Source: JBBRCE01 sp038205115
Lineage (GTDB): Bacteria > Planctomycetota > Planctomycetia > Pirellulales > JBBRCE01
NCBI GenBank assembly: GCA_038205115.1
Contig: JBBRCE010000024.1
Span: 6,151 to 70,150 of the forward strand
DNA length: 64,000 nucleotides
Direction: 5' to 3'
Both the position numbers and the translations under genes were made by a program. The notes beneath the pieces are model-generated. The model did not search any database. It was not told the origin of the DNA and saw nothing but the letters and a program-made list of their open reading frames with translations. Positions 1 to 9,924 of the stretch are shown here, in pieces; position 1 is the stretch's first letter, and each line of letters starts with the position of its first letter.

Positions 1-2113
1 TGATCGACGATTGCAGCAACGTGCTGATTGCATTGTCCGAGTTTCAACCAGGCATCCGGCGCCAGCCGATGATTCGCATTGGCCGAGACAAACTCCAGTA
101 GCAACGTTGCGGCGCTTTCGAGTCGTTCTACGGCATGACCGGCCGTGACTGCGTCCGCAGTCTTTTCCGGCATTGTGCGAATCAAACAGTCAGCCATGAC
201 GTAGTTCACGCCGGAGAGTTCCCCAACGCGGTCGGCGTTCGGAATCTCGCCGAGCGTTTTGGCGCAGTCTTCGAATTTGCCGTGCCGAAAATCGATTGTT
301 GCCAAACCATTGCGGGCGAAGCTAACCTGCGCAAAGTCAGGGTATTTGGTGATCACGGTTTCGTAGCGCTTCCGCGCTTCGGCAAGTTGCATTTCATTAG
401 CCGCCGAAGTGTTGCTCGGGTCGGTCGCGCCAGACAGGCCAAAGGAATTTTCGGCACGACAAAAGGCAATCGCCGGCAGCAACATGCTCTTGGGGTACGT
501 GACTTGAACGTGCTGGCAAAGAGCTTCCGACTCCGCGAATTTGCCGGCATGATACAACGCCGTGGCTTGCCGCAGCAGGGCCTCTTCGATTAGATTCGGC
601 GCGAGTTTTTCTCTCGCCACTTGCTCATACAAGCCCGCAGCTTGGCGAAATTGCTTGTTGAGTTGTTGAGCATCGGCCAGGTCCAGCAGCGTTTCGCCGT
701 AGCGCAGTTTGGCGTTTGCGGAAGTCAGATCTCGGGCTGCGGCTTTGTCGGCCGCTTTGCGTAGGTTTTCGATCGCCGACTTAATCGCCGTCTCCAATTG
801 CGCGGGCCGATTGGGATCGGCCGCGCCGATTTGCGCTTTGGCCAGCCAGCGCAGTGCCTGATCGGCCAGCAGCGGGTGCTCAAGTAGCGGTTGGAGAGAT
901 TTTTGCGCGTCGAGATACTGCTTGTTATGCACTTGGCATTCACCTAGCCGGAGTTGAACCTCTGGTAGCGCGAGTGCATTGGGATATCGCTGCCGAAAGG
1001 CGGCGAACTTGGTGGCCGCTTCCGGAAAAAGGCCGTCGGCAAACAGCAGCGAGCCCATCTGTTCGAGCGACTCGCCGATGAATTTCGGTTCCGGATCGGC
1101 AACCAGCGCCGCGAGCCGATGACGTTCGAGCGGTTCGTTTTTAAATGCGTTGGAGTTGCGCAATTTCTCCTGCGCCGCCAACTTTGCCGCTTCGTAACTG
1201 GCAACGATGGGCTGGTAAAGCGCGACAGCCTCGGGGCGCTCGTCGGACAATTGGTGAACCTGCCCCAGCAAATAGCGAGCGTGCAGTCCGAATGCGGGAT
1301 CATCAAATGGCGCGAGTTGGCTTAGCGCGCGACCGGCCCGTTGGAATTCTCGCAGTCCGAAGTCAGCCTGGCCGAGGTAGTACAAGCCCTGCTTGCGAAA
1401 GCGGCTGCGCACGTAGAGCCTGTTCTCGGCAAACGGCGCAGTGAGCGTTGCGGCCGCCGCGAAGTCGTCCAGACGGAGCAGCGCCTCGGCTTGATCGCAG
1501 CGGGCATGCGCGGCCCACTCGAAATCCGCCGGAAGTTCCTCGGCTTCGGCCGAAGGCAATGATTTCAATCGAGCCGTAAATAATAACGCGGCACTCGCAA
1601 AATGCTTTGCGGCCTCTTCGAATTTTAGCCGCGCCTGCGACAAATGTTGACGCGACTCGCCAGAATTGTCGACCGTTTTCAGCGAAGAATTCCATTCCTG
1701 CATCCCCAACTCGCGGTGGGCAAAACCAAGGTAGTATTCAGCCAGCGGTCGATCGTTGAAGTCGGATGCCGAGGCGGGCGGCCCCAGTTGGTCGATGGCG
1801 GACAACAAGTCGCGATTGGGCGTTTCGAGCAAACAGACACCCAATTCGTAATGGGCTGCGTTGGCTTGCGGACTGCCCGCATGATCTTTGAGAAACGCCC
1901 GAAAACGCTCGATCGCCAGCGGATCGTTGCGTTGTGAGCGGGCTTGCCGGGCGCCATTCAACATGGCCGGCGCCGTTTTTTCCGCGGTCGGCGGATCGGC
2001 AATGGCAACCTGAGCGAAGCAAACCAGCGTCACACAGGCGACGAATCTCGCCCGTCCAACGGTGCGAATCACACGGAAACGCAACCAGCACTTCAAACGC
2101 CGCAGACCCTGCA
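1..2113 (-). CDS. Secreted TPR-rich protein, C-terminus outside the window
   Basis: The frame is open without a stop from the ATG at 2113 to the window edge, about 704 residues, so the C-terminus is missing. An AGGAG lies 8 bases before the ATG. The N-terminus is basic, then hydrophobic, and ends in a likely signal-peptidase site (AIA before DPP), so export is expected. The body is Ala/Leu-rich helical repeats with the W/Y/A spacing of tetratricopeptide repeats, including segments resembling YbgF-type TPRs (for example FRAFLKDHAGSPQANAAHYE and FRQRYPNALALPEVQLRLGE). Such proteins usually act as periplasmic or envelope scaffolds; the partner is unknown. TPR family and export are well supported; the exact role is not. 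Confidence 0.8.
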
Positions 2114-2463
2114 TGGCCAATTCTCCTGTTCCGCGCGACTCGTTCCGCAAGTCCGCGTGAGCATTGCAAACTGGCGTCCGCGTTACGCCATTGCGGCCCC
2201 AATTATTGTGCGAGCCGAGACGATCTGTCAAGTTTGCCGGTTGGCGAGACTTCTGCCACCATCACGACACCATGCTGATTAGCGGTCGGGCCAGTGATTC
2301 GGTTGTACTGTCTGCATCAGTTATAGCAACGTCGTGTCACAGCGAGGCTCGGTGATGGACGTTTCCCGTGCGAATTCTCATCGACTTCCAAATCCTTGCC
2401 GCCAGCGTATCGTAAGTTTGTTCGGACCCGACTGCGGTCGCGCGCAATCGTACGTGCCGGTCA
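2114..2463. other. Divergent intergenic region
   Basis: This 350-base gap separates the leftward TPR gene from the rightward AAA+ gene and must hold both promoters. Short open frames cross it but have unconvincing composition (Arg/Cys/Ser-rich). I see no clear terminator, RNA gene or repeat. Confidence 0.5.
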
Positions 2464-4050
2464 ATGCCTTCAGATCAGCCTGGGAATTACCAGAACATGG
2501 GAAATGTTGCCGTTGAGAATCTGTTGGCCCAATTGGCGGGGCAAGGCGACCAGGCGGCTACGGCCGATGTTTGGGCAAAAGTGGCCGTCGCCACTCCCCA
2601 GCATGACCGCGTCAAAACGGGGGCAGAGCCTGGCAAAGACAAAAAACTCGACCAACTGCTCGGCCGCATCGCGCAACTGACGGGCGGCGAATCGCCGATC
2701 AAACCCGCACCGAGCACGCCGGCCACGCATGCCAAAATCGCAACCGTCCAAAGTTCGCCCGCATCGGCGGCGGTGGCGCCGGCCGATCCAAGCGCGTTCA
2801 TGCCGCCCGAGCCAAAAAACTTCCGCGCCGCACAGTTGACGGAGAGCGAAGTCGAAGCACTGGTGCTCAAATATCTACTCTCCCGGGGCGATGCCGCGGG
2901 GCGCGACATTGCCGAGCAAGTCAAGCTGCCGTTTTTGTTGCTGGAGGAACTGCTGCGGCAGATGAAGATGGACCAATTGGTGGCCCATCGCGGATCGGCG
3001 CCGATGAACGATTTTCAATTTCAGCTTACCGATTTAGGCCGCGAGCGCGCCCGTCGCCAGGCGCAACACTGCACCTATTACGGTTCCGCGCCAGTGGCGC
3101 TGGCGGACTATATTGCTTCGGTCAAAGCCCAATCGCTCACAACGCAACATCCCACGGTTGACGATCTGAAGCGGGCATTCGAAGACTTGCTCATCAATCC
3201 CACGATGCTCAGTCGGCTGGGACCAGCAATCAACTCCGGACGCGGCTTGTTCTTGTTTGGCGCCGCGGGCAACGGCAAAACCAGCATCGCCGAACGGGTG
3301 ACCAAATCGTTCGGCCAATTCATCTGGATTCCGCGGGCCATCGGCTTCGACGGCGAAATCATGAGATTGTTCGATCCTAGCGTACACGACGAAGTGCCGC
3401 CCGAATCGGATCCAGGCCTGTTGAATTGCGGGAAGGCCGACAAGCGCTGGGTGCGCATCCGCCGGCCGACGATCGTGGTTGGCGGTGAGCTGACGATGGA
3501 GTCGCTGGAGGTCACCATGAACACCTCCACCGGCATCAGCGAATCGCCCGTGCAATTGAAAAGCAATTGCGGCATCCTGGTGATCGACGATTTCGGTCGT
3601 CAACGGATGAGCACCGACGTGTTGCTCAACCGTTGGATCGTGCCGCTGGAAAAACGGCACGACTACCTCAACCTGCCCAACGGCAAAAAAGTTCAGGTGC
3701 CTTTCGATCAACTCGTGATTTTCTCGACGAACTTGCAACCGCGCGATCTGGTCGACGAAGCGTTTTTGCGACGCATTCCCTACAAGATTGATGTCATCGA
3801 TCCCACAGAAGAAGAATTTGTGCGGCTGTTTCAGATTATGGCGCCAAAGGTGGGCTTCGTGTTTCGACCCGAGCCAGTGCGGCATTTGATCGATACGCAC
3901 TACAAGCCGGTCAACCGGCCGTTCCGCAATTGCCAGCCGCGCGATCTGCTGATGCAAGTTCGCAATTATTGTCAGTACCAATCGCTGCCGCTGGAACTGA
4001 CCAATCAGTACTTCGATCTGGCGGTCGAAAACTACTTTGCCGTGATGTGA
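2464..4050 (+). CDS. AAA+ ATPase with winged-helix-like N-terminal region
   Basis: A 528-residue soluble protein. Residues 1-115 are an Ala/Pro-rich linker. Residues about 118-190 (from TESEVEALVLKYLLSRGD to LTDLGRERA) look like a winged-helix domain. An AAA+ module follows, with Walker A GAAGNGKTS near residues 266-274, Walker B GILVIDDFG near 370-378, a sensor-1-like FSTNLQP and an arginine-finger-like FLRRIPYK. A strand-rich insertion lies between Walker A and B. An alternative start is Met12 at 2497; neither start has a strong ribosome site. The fold suggests an ATPase that opens or remodels a DNA or protein partner. No partner gene is adjacent, so function is unassigned. Confidence 0.8.
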   Translation: MPSDQPGNYQNMGNVAVENLLAQLAGQGDQAATADVWAKVAVATPQHDRVKTGAEPGKDKKLDQLLGRIAQLTGGESPIKPAPSTPATHAKIATVQSSPASAAVAPADPSAFMPPEPKNFRAAQLTESEVEALVLKYLLSRGDAAGRDIAEQVKLPFLLLEELLRQMKMDQLVAHRGSAPMNDFQFQLTDLGRERARRQAQHCTYYGSAPVALADYIASVKAQSLTTQHPTVDDLKRAFEDLLINPTMLSRLGPAINSGRGLFLFGAAGNGKTSIAERVTKSFGQFIWIPRAIGFDGEIMRLFDPSVHDEVPPESDPGLLNCGKADKRWVRIRRPTIVVGGELTMESLEVTMNTSTGISESPVQLKSNCGILVIDDFGRQRMSTDVLLNRWIVPLEKRHDYLNLPNGKKVQVPFDQLVIFSTNLQPRDLVDEAFLRRIPYKIDVIDPTEEEFVRLFQIMAPKVGFVFRPEPVRHLIDTHYKPVNRPFRNCQPRDLLMQVRNYCQYQSLPLELTNQYFDLAVENYFAVM

Positions 4051-4071
4051 TCTCGGCCGTCGAGTCTCGAC

Positions 4072-4545
4072 TCACGGTTGCGCGGGCGAGTGAGCGAAAC
4101 GCTGGCGAAGTCGGTAGGCGTTGCGCAAAATCGCATGCGGCAACAATGCCAACCAAAAGTTGAAGAACGACGACGCCCAGAAGTACATCAACATGCCCAG
4201 CGGATTCCAAGAGTCGAGCGGCATGCGACCCGAGCAATAAAGAAAAATCGCATATCCTCCGTCGCTGGGCCAAAACGTCGACGCCACCACGGCGACCATC
4301 AGCGAAATCACCGTGAACGGCCGCCAAAAGTAGAATGGCCGAAATTGCCACGCTCGCCACGCATAGGCGGCCGCCAGCAGGTGCGGCAACAGCAACGTCG
4401 GCAACATTCCGAACAGCGTCTTCAACGTAAGCAACAGCCGCGCCGATCGCTCAGTGACCGCCGGATGGTCGTCGCGAACCACCGCCAACACGTCATTTCT
4501 GAACGCGCTGGCCAGGTTTGTCATTCCTCGCACAAACAGGCCCAT
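4072..4545 (-). CDS. Small multi-pass membrane protein, unknown function
   Basis: A 157-residue protein starting at the ATG at 4545, chosen because GGAG lies 9 bases upstream; the same frame also has a TTG at 4590. It has about three hydrophobic stretches, two of them near LLTLKTLFGMLPTLLLPHLL and FTVISLMVAVVASTF, and a basic C-terminal tail (RNAYRLRQRF), consistent with an inner-membrane protein. No domain is recognised. It converges on the AAA+ gene, 21 bases from its stop. Confidence 0.6.
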   Translation of the reverse strand: MGLFVRGMTNLASAFRNDVLAVVRDDHPAVTERSARLLLTLKTLFGMLPTLLLPHLLAAAYAWRAWQFRPFYFWRPFTVISLMVAVVASTFWPSDGGYAIFLYCSGRMPLDSWNPLGMLMYFWASSFFNFWLALLPHAILRNAYRLRQRFAHSPAQP

Positions 4546-4963
4546 CTGAAGCTTCTCCGACCATAATCTGGTTGCGAGTGTCGGCGGCAATTTGCGGGAA
4601 CCATATTTCCACGCCGCTCCGCGCGAAATCGGCTCGCCATCGGCCGCAATTCTAGTCAGCGACGTTGCGGATAGCGATGGTCTGTTGATTGTTTTGGCGA
4701 GTTGCCATCAAGATGCGGCGTGAATTCTGATGTCGATCGGCGGGCGGCGATTTTGATCCTTCGTCCGGCCCCGAGGCGAAAGAAACCGTGACGCCGCGAC
4801 GATCGCGGCAGACGGCATTATCATCGCCGCCACGAAAATCGCGCTTGTCAACGGCGGGACCAATCGGCAACAATCAGACCACGGCGGGCGTGCCCCGTTG
4901 CAGAATCCGCTCGGACTTTGCACCGCGCTTGCAGCTTGACTCAATTTTCTCTGGAGATGTTCC
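4546..4963. other. Divergent intergenic region upstream of the thioredoxin gene
   Basis: About 420 bases between two divergent genes. The open frames here are arginine- and serine-rich and run antisense into the thioredoxin gene, so they look like chance frames. I see no RNA gene or repeat. Confidence 0.5.
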
Positions 4964-6145
4964 ATGTTTCGCGCTCTGACCGGTTGGATGTTTGCGGCAG
5001 TGTTGCTGTACGGCGTGGCCGCCAGTGCTGAAGAAAAAACCAACGATCTACTCGTCGGCGACAAAGCGCCCCGGCTGGAAGTCAGCCAGTTTGTCAAAGG
5101 CGAACCGATCAAGCAGTTCGAATCCGGCAAACTGTATGTCGTCGAATTCTGGGCGACTTGGTGCGGTCCGTGCCGCGAATCGATTCCGCATCTGACGGAA
5201 CTGCAGAAGAAGCACAATAAAGTTACGTTCATCGGCGTCACGGTCGAGTCCGAAGAAAAGGAAATCGCCACGATCAAGAAGTTCGTCGAGAAGATGGGCG
5301 AAAAGATGGAATATCGTGTGGCCATCGATGCCGCTGGCGAAGGTGGCCAAGGCAAAATGGGCCAGTCGTGGATGGAAGCCAGCCATCAACAGGGCATTCC
5401 CTGTGCGTACATCGTCAACGGTGAGGGCCAAGTCGCATGGATTGGTCACCCCAGCGAAATGGAAAAACCGCTCGACGCCATTTTGTCGGGCAAATACGAT
5501 CTCAAAGCCGAAGCGGCCAAGTTCCGCAAAGCCATCGACGAAGAGCGGGCCGAAGCCGAGCGCCAAAAACAATTGGCCGAATCGCTCCGCAGTGGCGATC
5601 CGCGCCAGGTTCTGGCCAAGCTCGATGAATTGATCAACGGCGATGCCACCATCGAGAATTCGCTAGCCACGGCCAAACTCAGCATGCTCATGAGCTTGCC
5701 CGACGAATCGGATAAGACTATTGCCTACGCCAAGAAGCTGATCGAAAAATCATTCAGTGAAGACTTCGATCAACTGATCAACGTGGCCAATATGCTCTCC
5801 GAGACCAATCCAGAAGCAATTGGGCTGATCTTGCCCAAGAACGCCAAGTACAAGCCAGACGCCAAGCTGGTTAAACTGGCGCGGACGGCAATCGACAGGG
5901 CCGAAAAAGTCGGCAAGGGCGCGGACGAAGAAGAAAAAGCCATGCTCTCGGCGATCTCCGCGCAAGTCTACTTCGCTGACGGTCAAAAGGAGCCTGCGGT
6001 AACCGCCATGAAAAAAGCGATTGCCCTGGCGAAGACGGCCGGCATGGACGTCCGCGAGTTCAAGGCGACGCTCAGAAAGATTCAATCGGAACAAACGCCG
6101 AATTCCAGCGAGCCCAAAGAGCAAACCGATCAGCCCAAAAAGTAA
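4964..6145 (+). CDS. Secreted TlpA/redoxin-family thiol-disulfide protein with helical C-terminus
   Basis: A 393-residue protein with GGAG 7 bases before its ATG. A signal peptide (MFRALTGWMFAAVLLYGVAA) ends near residue 21. A TlpA-like thioredoxin fold covers about residues 28-175, with active site WATWCGPC (Cys67 and Cys70) and a cis-Pro region at GIPCAYIV. Residues about 180-375 are charged, helical and repeat-like, probably TPR-type, and the tail is polar (PNSSEPKEQTDQPKK). The family reduces or isomerises disulfides outside the cytoplasm. The extension may bind a client, which is inference. Confidence 0.9.
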   Translation: MFRALTGWMFAAVLLYGVAASAEEKTNDLLVGDKAPRLEVSQFVKGEPIKQFESGKLYVVEFWATWCGPCRESIPHLTELQKKHNKVTFIGVTVESEEKEIATIKKFVEKMGEKMEYRVAIDAAGEGGQGKMGQSWMEASHQQGIPCAYIVNGEGQVAWIGHPSEMEKPLDAILSGKYDLKAEAAKFRKAIDEERAEAERQKQLAESLRSGDPRQVLAKLDELINGDATIENSLATAKLSMLMSLPDESDKTIAYAKKLIEKSFSEDFDQLINVANMLSETNPEAIGLILPKNAKYKPDAKLVKLARTAIDRAEKVGKGADEEEKAMLSAISAQVYFADGQKEPAVTAMKKAIALAKTAGMDVREFKATLRKIQSEQTPNSSEPKEQTDQPKK

Positions 6146-6161
6146 GCTGATCTTCGTGGCG

Positions 6162-8423
6162 TTACTTCTTCAGTTTGCCATCCGGGCGGGGCTTACCCGG
6201 ATGGTACGAGCCAATCGCTTTTTTGTGGACGTCCTCCAAGGTGAACAATTCCGGCTTGAGGCGTTGTTCGGATAACAGTGGCGCTTGATCGAAGAAGTGC
6301 GGCGAATCGGCCTCGCCACCTTCGCCAAAATTGAGCAGCGTTGCGCCACGAACCTGGTTGCTGAATTCGTACACGCCCAAATACGTTGGGCCGATCATTC
6401 CGTATTGCTTGCGGAGCGAACGGAAAAACGGAATTTGCATTGGCGGCGAGTAGTACTGCGTCAGCACCACGCCCATCGGACCGTGTCCGCCGGGACAAGG
6501 CAGGCTGGGCGCGCGATCATCGAATGGCAATTCGATCAAATCGGCGATATTGGCCTTGCGCATCATGCGGTGTACGTCGCCCCATTTGACCTTCCAACTA
6601 CCGTGTAGTCGTTCCAAGTTGTCGGCCGCGCGAATCAGCGCCTGCAGTTGCAGCGAAACGTCGGCCGCGTATTTGACCTGCATGGTTTCGCCCGGATAGC
6701 CGGCGCCGTAAAGTTCCTCGTACCAGGCCGTACACAGCGTGGCTGCGGTGGAATCGTAGGTGATTTTGCAATTCCAGGCCAACAAGTGGTCCAAGTAGGG
6801 CTGCACTTCGTTGGCCAAATCGAGGTCGGTTTTTTTAAGCTCTTTCAGCTCTTTGGCATAGTTGGGCAGTTCGTGCTGCGCCCAATAGCAGGTGGTATCG
6901 AAGACGGCCTTTTGCAATTGCTCAAAGGTCAGCCCATGCATTTCGCGCAGTAATTGGCGCGACATCTTAGCGCGGCGTTTGTCGTCGTCTTTGTCTTCCA
7001 CCATGTACGGCGGAAATTTCTTGCGGTCGGGATTGCCGTCGTCCGAAGTGGTGAACGGCGTGGAGTTGCAATTCTGAATGAAGCCGCACGGCGGGTTCAG
7101 CAACTGCGGCAGTTCACTGATCGTATGAAAGCCTTGCCACTCGGTCGCCGGATCGCTGCCGTCGACCGGCTTGGACCAGTCGAAATGCGGATCGCGGCGG
7201 GCGATCACGCCGCCGTACAAGAACGAAATATTCTTGGCGCGGTCGGCGTAAATGATGTTCATGAACGGGAATTGCAGCATGGCCGTCGCCGACTGAAATT
7301 CTTGCAGATTGGTCGCTTTCATCATGGCCATCAACTCGTGCATCATCAGCATGTTGAACATGTCGGCAATGCGCGCGCTGAGAAAATGCTGGTCATCTTC
7401 TTTGCTGACGATGGGCCCGTGGTGCGTCTTGCGGAAGGTGAATTCGCGCGGTTCGAGCATGCCTTCGGTCGAGCGGACGCTGATGGTTTCTTTCCACTGC
7501 GTGGCATCGCGATACTCGCCGCCGTATTTGTAGCGCAATGGATGCTGGGCGTCGTCAAAAGTTTCTCGCCACAGATCGGCAATGTCCGGCTCGTTGGTCG
7601 TCAATGCCCAACCGAGATTAGCGTTGTGACCCAGCGATGGCACGGGGTTGCCAAAAATTGTGGCGCCCGAAAAATTCCAGCCGGCGCCGCTGTGCAAGTG
7701 TGCCTCGTACAACTGTCCAAAACCGAACCAAGGTTGATGCGGATTGACCACCAACATTGCGTTGCCAGACTTGGTGCGGCTCGGTCCGATCGCCCAGGCA
7801 TTGCTGCCCGTGGCGGTCCAAATCCGTTGATTCGATCGCGGCAGATAATTGTTTTGCAGCCGCGTGTAACGGAAGCACATTTCCAGCGTCATCTGCCGTC
7901 CAAAGGCCAGTACGTGCCACGGCTCAAAGTGGGTGATGATGCGCGGCTTTACCTCGGGATGCGTCGCCAGATACTGATTTAGACCCAGCGCAAAAGCTTC
8001 CATCAGTCCTTGATCGATCGGGTTGACGCGGGCAAAGTCCGCCTTGGATCGCGGCACAATTTCGAAGGCATGATTGAGCAGATCGGAATTCAAGCCGCGG
8101 CCGCCGTGAACTTCGCTATAACGGCCAAGCGATAGAATGTACGAGTCCTCGACTTGCCAAAAATAGTCTTCGGCCTGCGCGTAGGCAAAGCCGAACAGCA
8201 CGCCCTCGTCGGTGGGCGATTCAATGTGCGGCACGCCATACGAATCGCGATAGATGGTTACGCTGCGCGCCAGGGCCGCGGCATCAAGCGGCTTACGCGT
8301 CACCGGGCGATTTTCGCTCGTCAGAAAAATGCCGAGATCGCCTGCCGTGGCGTCGTTTGGACACCATGCAGCCGTCAGGCAAGCCGCGAACATGAGGCCG
8401 ACGAACATTCGAAACAACGTCAT
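6162..8423 (-). CDS. Penicillin acylase (peptidase S45) family hydrolase
   Basis: A 753-residue precursor starting at the ATG at 8423, preferred over a TTG at 8432. A signal peptide covers about residues 1-28. The S45 landmarks are present: an N-terminal chain with YRDSYGVPHIESPT and FGFAYAQAEDYFWQ, then the self-cleavage and nucleophile site TGSNAWAIGPSRT (Ser near 207), and the beta-chain segments NPHQPW and SLGHNANLGWALTTNEPD. The family matures by autoproteolysis before that Ser and hydrolyses amides such as beta-lactam side chains or acyl-homoserine lactones. The substrate cannot be read from the sequence. It converges on the thioredoxin gene, 16 bases away. Confidence 0.9.
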   Translation of the reverse strand: MTLFRMFVGLMFAACLTAAWCPNDATAGDLGIFLTSENRPVTRKPLDAAALARSVTIYRDSYGVPHIESPTDEGVLFGFAYAQAEDYFWQVEDSYILSLGRYSEVHGGRGLNSDLLNHAFEIVPRSKADFARVNPIDQGLMEAFALGLNQYLATHPEVKPRIITHFEPWHVLAFGRQMTLEMCFRYTRLQNNYLPRSNQRIWTATGSNAWAIGPSRTKSGNAMLVVNPHQPWFGFGQLYEAHLHSGAGWNFSGATIFGNPVPSLGHNANLGWALTTNEPDIADLWRETFDDAQHPLRYKYGGEYRDATQWKETISVRSTEGMLEPREFTFRKTHHGPIVSKEDDQHFLSARIADMFNMLMMHELMAMMKATNLQEFQSATAMLQFPFMNIIYADRAKNISFLYGGVIARRDPHFDWSKPVDGSDPATEWQGFHTISELPQLLNPPCGFIQNCNSTPFTTSDDGNPDRKKFPPYMVEDKDDDKRRAKMSRQLLREMHGLTFEQLQKAVFDTTCYWAQHELPNYAKELKELKKTDLDLANEVQPYLDHLLAWNCKITYDSTAATLCTAWYEELYGAGYPGETMQVKYAADVSLQLQALIRAADNLERLHGSWKVKWGDVHRMMRKANIADLIELPFDDRAPSLPCPGGHGPMGVVLTQYYSPPMQIPFFRSLRKQYGMIGPTYLGVYEFSNQVRGATLLNFGEGGEADSPHFFDQAPLLSEQRLKPELFTLEDVHKKAIGSYHPGKPRPDGKLKK

Positions 8424-8683
8424 GACGAACAAAACCGGCGGTCAACGCCGCGAACGAATACTGCCGCGGACAATGCTGGAACTGGGCGAATCGCCATTTT
8501 AGTTTGCCGGACGCAACTTGTCGCCCGCATTCACCGTGGAGCGGTCGATTTTTTGCACGACGCGCCACGGAAACGGTCGCTGACGGCGCCAAATTCGATG
8601 CGTTGCCGACGCCAACGCGGCACGCTATAACCCAAGTAAAGATGCAATCGCGCTTAAGCTCGGCAGAATTTTGACGCTTCCTC

Positions 8684-9526
8684 ATGATCGTAGGCTACAA
8701 CACCAACGGGTTGGCGCATCACGATCCACTGCAGGCCATCGAACTGCTGGCCGAGTTGGGTTACGGGAGCGTTGCCATTACGTTGGACCATGGCTGCCTA
8801 AATCCGCTGAGCGATACTTGGCAGCGGCAGGCCGCCGACATCGGCCGCGCGCTTCAGCAGCATGGCATGCGGTCGGTGATTGAAACCGGCGCGCGGTTTT
8901 TACTCGATTTTCGACACAAGCACGAGCCAACCCTGGTTTCGGCCGAAGTTGCGGCCCGAGCCCGCCGCGTCGAATTTTTGAAATCGGCCATCGATGTCGC
9001 CCGCGAGCTTGGCAGCGACTGCGTCTCGTTTTGGGCCGGTGTGGTTCGCGATGACGCCAGCGAGGATGTCGTTTGGAACCGTTTGATCGAGGGCCTTTCG
9101 CCGGTCATGCAACACGCCACGGCGCAAGGTGTGCCGCTCGGCTTCGAACCGGAACCCGGCATGTTCATTGATACCATGAAGCGCTACGCTCAACTGCTGG
9201 CACGGCTCGACAGTTCGCAAACGCGGGCGGCGCCTCTGCAGTTGACGCTCGATATTGGCCATTTGCACTGCCAGGCCGAGACGCCGCTGGTTCAGCACAT
9301 TGAGCACTGGGCGCCGCGGTTGGTGAATATTCATCTGGAAGACATGCGCGTCGGCGTACATGAGCATCTGATGTTTGGCGAAGGCGAAATCGACTTCGCG
9401 CCCGTGATGGCGGCGCTAAAGTCGATTCATTACCGCGGCGGAATTCATGTCGAACTCAGCCGCCACAGTCACCAGGGGCCAACCGCCGCCGGTCAAGCGA
9501 TGGAGTTTTTACGGCCGTTGATGTGA
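8684..9526 (+). CDS. Sugar phosphate isomerase/epimerase-like TIM-barrel protein
   Basis: A 280-residue cytoplasmic protein without signal peptide. It has the AP-endonuclease-2 / xylose-isomerase-like barrel layout: N-terminal strand MIVGYNTNGL, a PLGFEPEPGMFID strand with the metal-site Glu, LTLDIGHLHCQ carrying Asp and His, VNIHLEDMRV with His and Asp, and a final GGIHVELSRHSH. These acidic and His residues match the divalent metal site of the superfamily. It probably isomerises or epimerises a sugar derivative, substrate unknown. It diverges from the acylase gene. Confidence 0.85.
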   Translation: MIVGYNTNGLAHHDPLQAIELLAELGYGSVAITLDHGCLNPLSDTWQRQAADIGRALQQHGMRSVIETGARFLLDFRHKHEPTLVSAEVAARARRVEFLKSAIDVARELGSDCVSFWAGVVRDDASEDVVWNRLIEGLSPVMQHATAQGVPLGFEPEPGMFIDTMKRYAQLLARLDSSQTRAAPLQLTLDIGHLHCQAETPLVQHIEHWAPRLVNIHLEDMRVGVHEHLMFGEGEIDFAPVMAALKSIHYRGGIHVELSRHSHQGPTAAGQAMEFLRPLM

Positions 9527-9585
9527 ACATGTATCGCTGCACCAGCGTTTTTGCGATCCGCGCCGGTGGTCTTGCTGGCGAATGG

Positions 9586-9876
9586 TCAGTTCGCAGCGCC
9601 GACAATGCGTTCTTTGACCGCATTCGCTCGCGATTGATACCAGGCGACCGAAACGACAATCACTAGCCCCGTGAGCAGTCCCAGAGCAAAACCCTGCGTG
9701 GCGCCAAGACCCAGGCCCAGTTTGGCGAGATCGAGCGGCAAATCGGGCGGCATCCGAAACATGGCGCGGTAATAATCTGGCGCAAAACGACCGAGCAAAA
9801 AGCCCGCCAATCCGCCAGCAGCCGCAAAGGCGACCGCGCTAGAGAGAGTGATTACGAATCCGCGAACCACGGTCAT
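9586..9876 (-). CDS. Small two-helix membrane protein
   Basis: A 96-residue protein with GGAG 7 bases before the ATG. Two Gly/Ala-rich transmembrane segments (about residues 7-28 and 55-78) flank a short loop with proline pairs (RMPPDLPLDL). The C-terminus is basic. No known domain is recognised. It lies 48 bases downstream of the aminopeptidase stop on the same strand region and may be co-transcribed with it. Confidence 0.65.
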   Translation of the reverse strand: MTVVRGFVITLSSAVAFAAAGGLAGFLLGRFAPDYYRAMFRMPPDLPLDLAKLGLGLGATQGFALGLLTGLVIVVSVAWYQSRANAVKERIVGAAN

Positions 9877-9924
9877 GGTGAAACTCCACGAGAATTCCTT
9901 CTTCCGTTCGATCGCAGCGGCCGT

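Noticed and set aside
3034..3981. 315-codon open frame antisense to the AAA+ gene
   Set aside because: Shadow of the AAA+ gene; His/Gln/Arg-rich and without any recognised domain.
4708..5355. 215-codon minus frame across the thioredoxin gene start
   Set aside because: Ser/Arg-rich shadow of the thioredoxin coding frame, with no domain.
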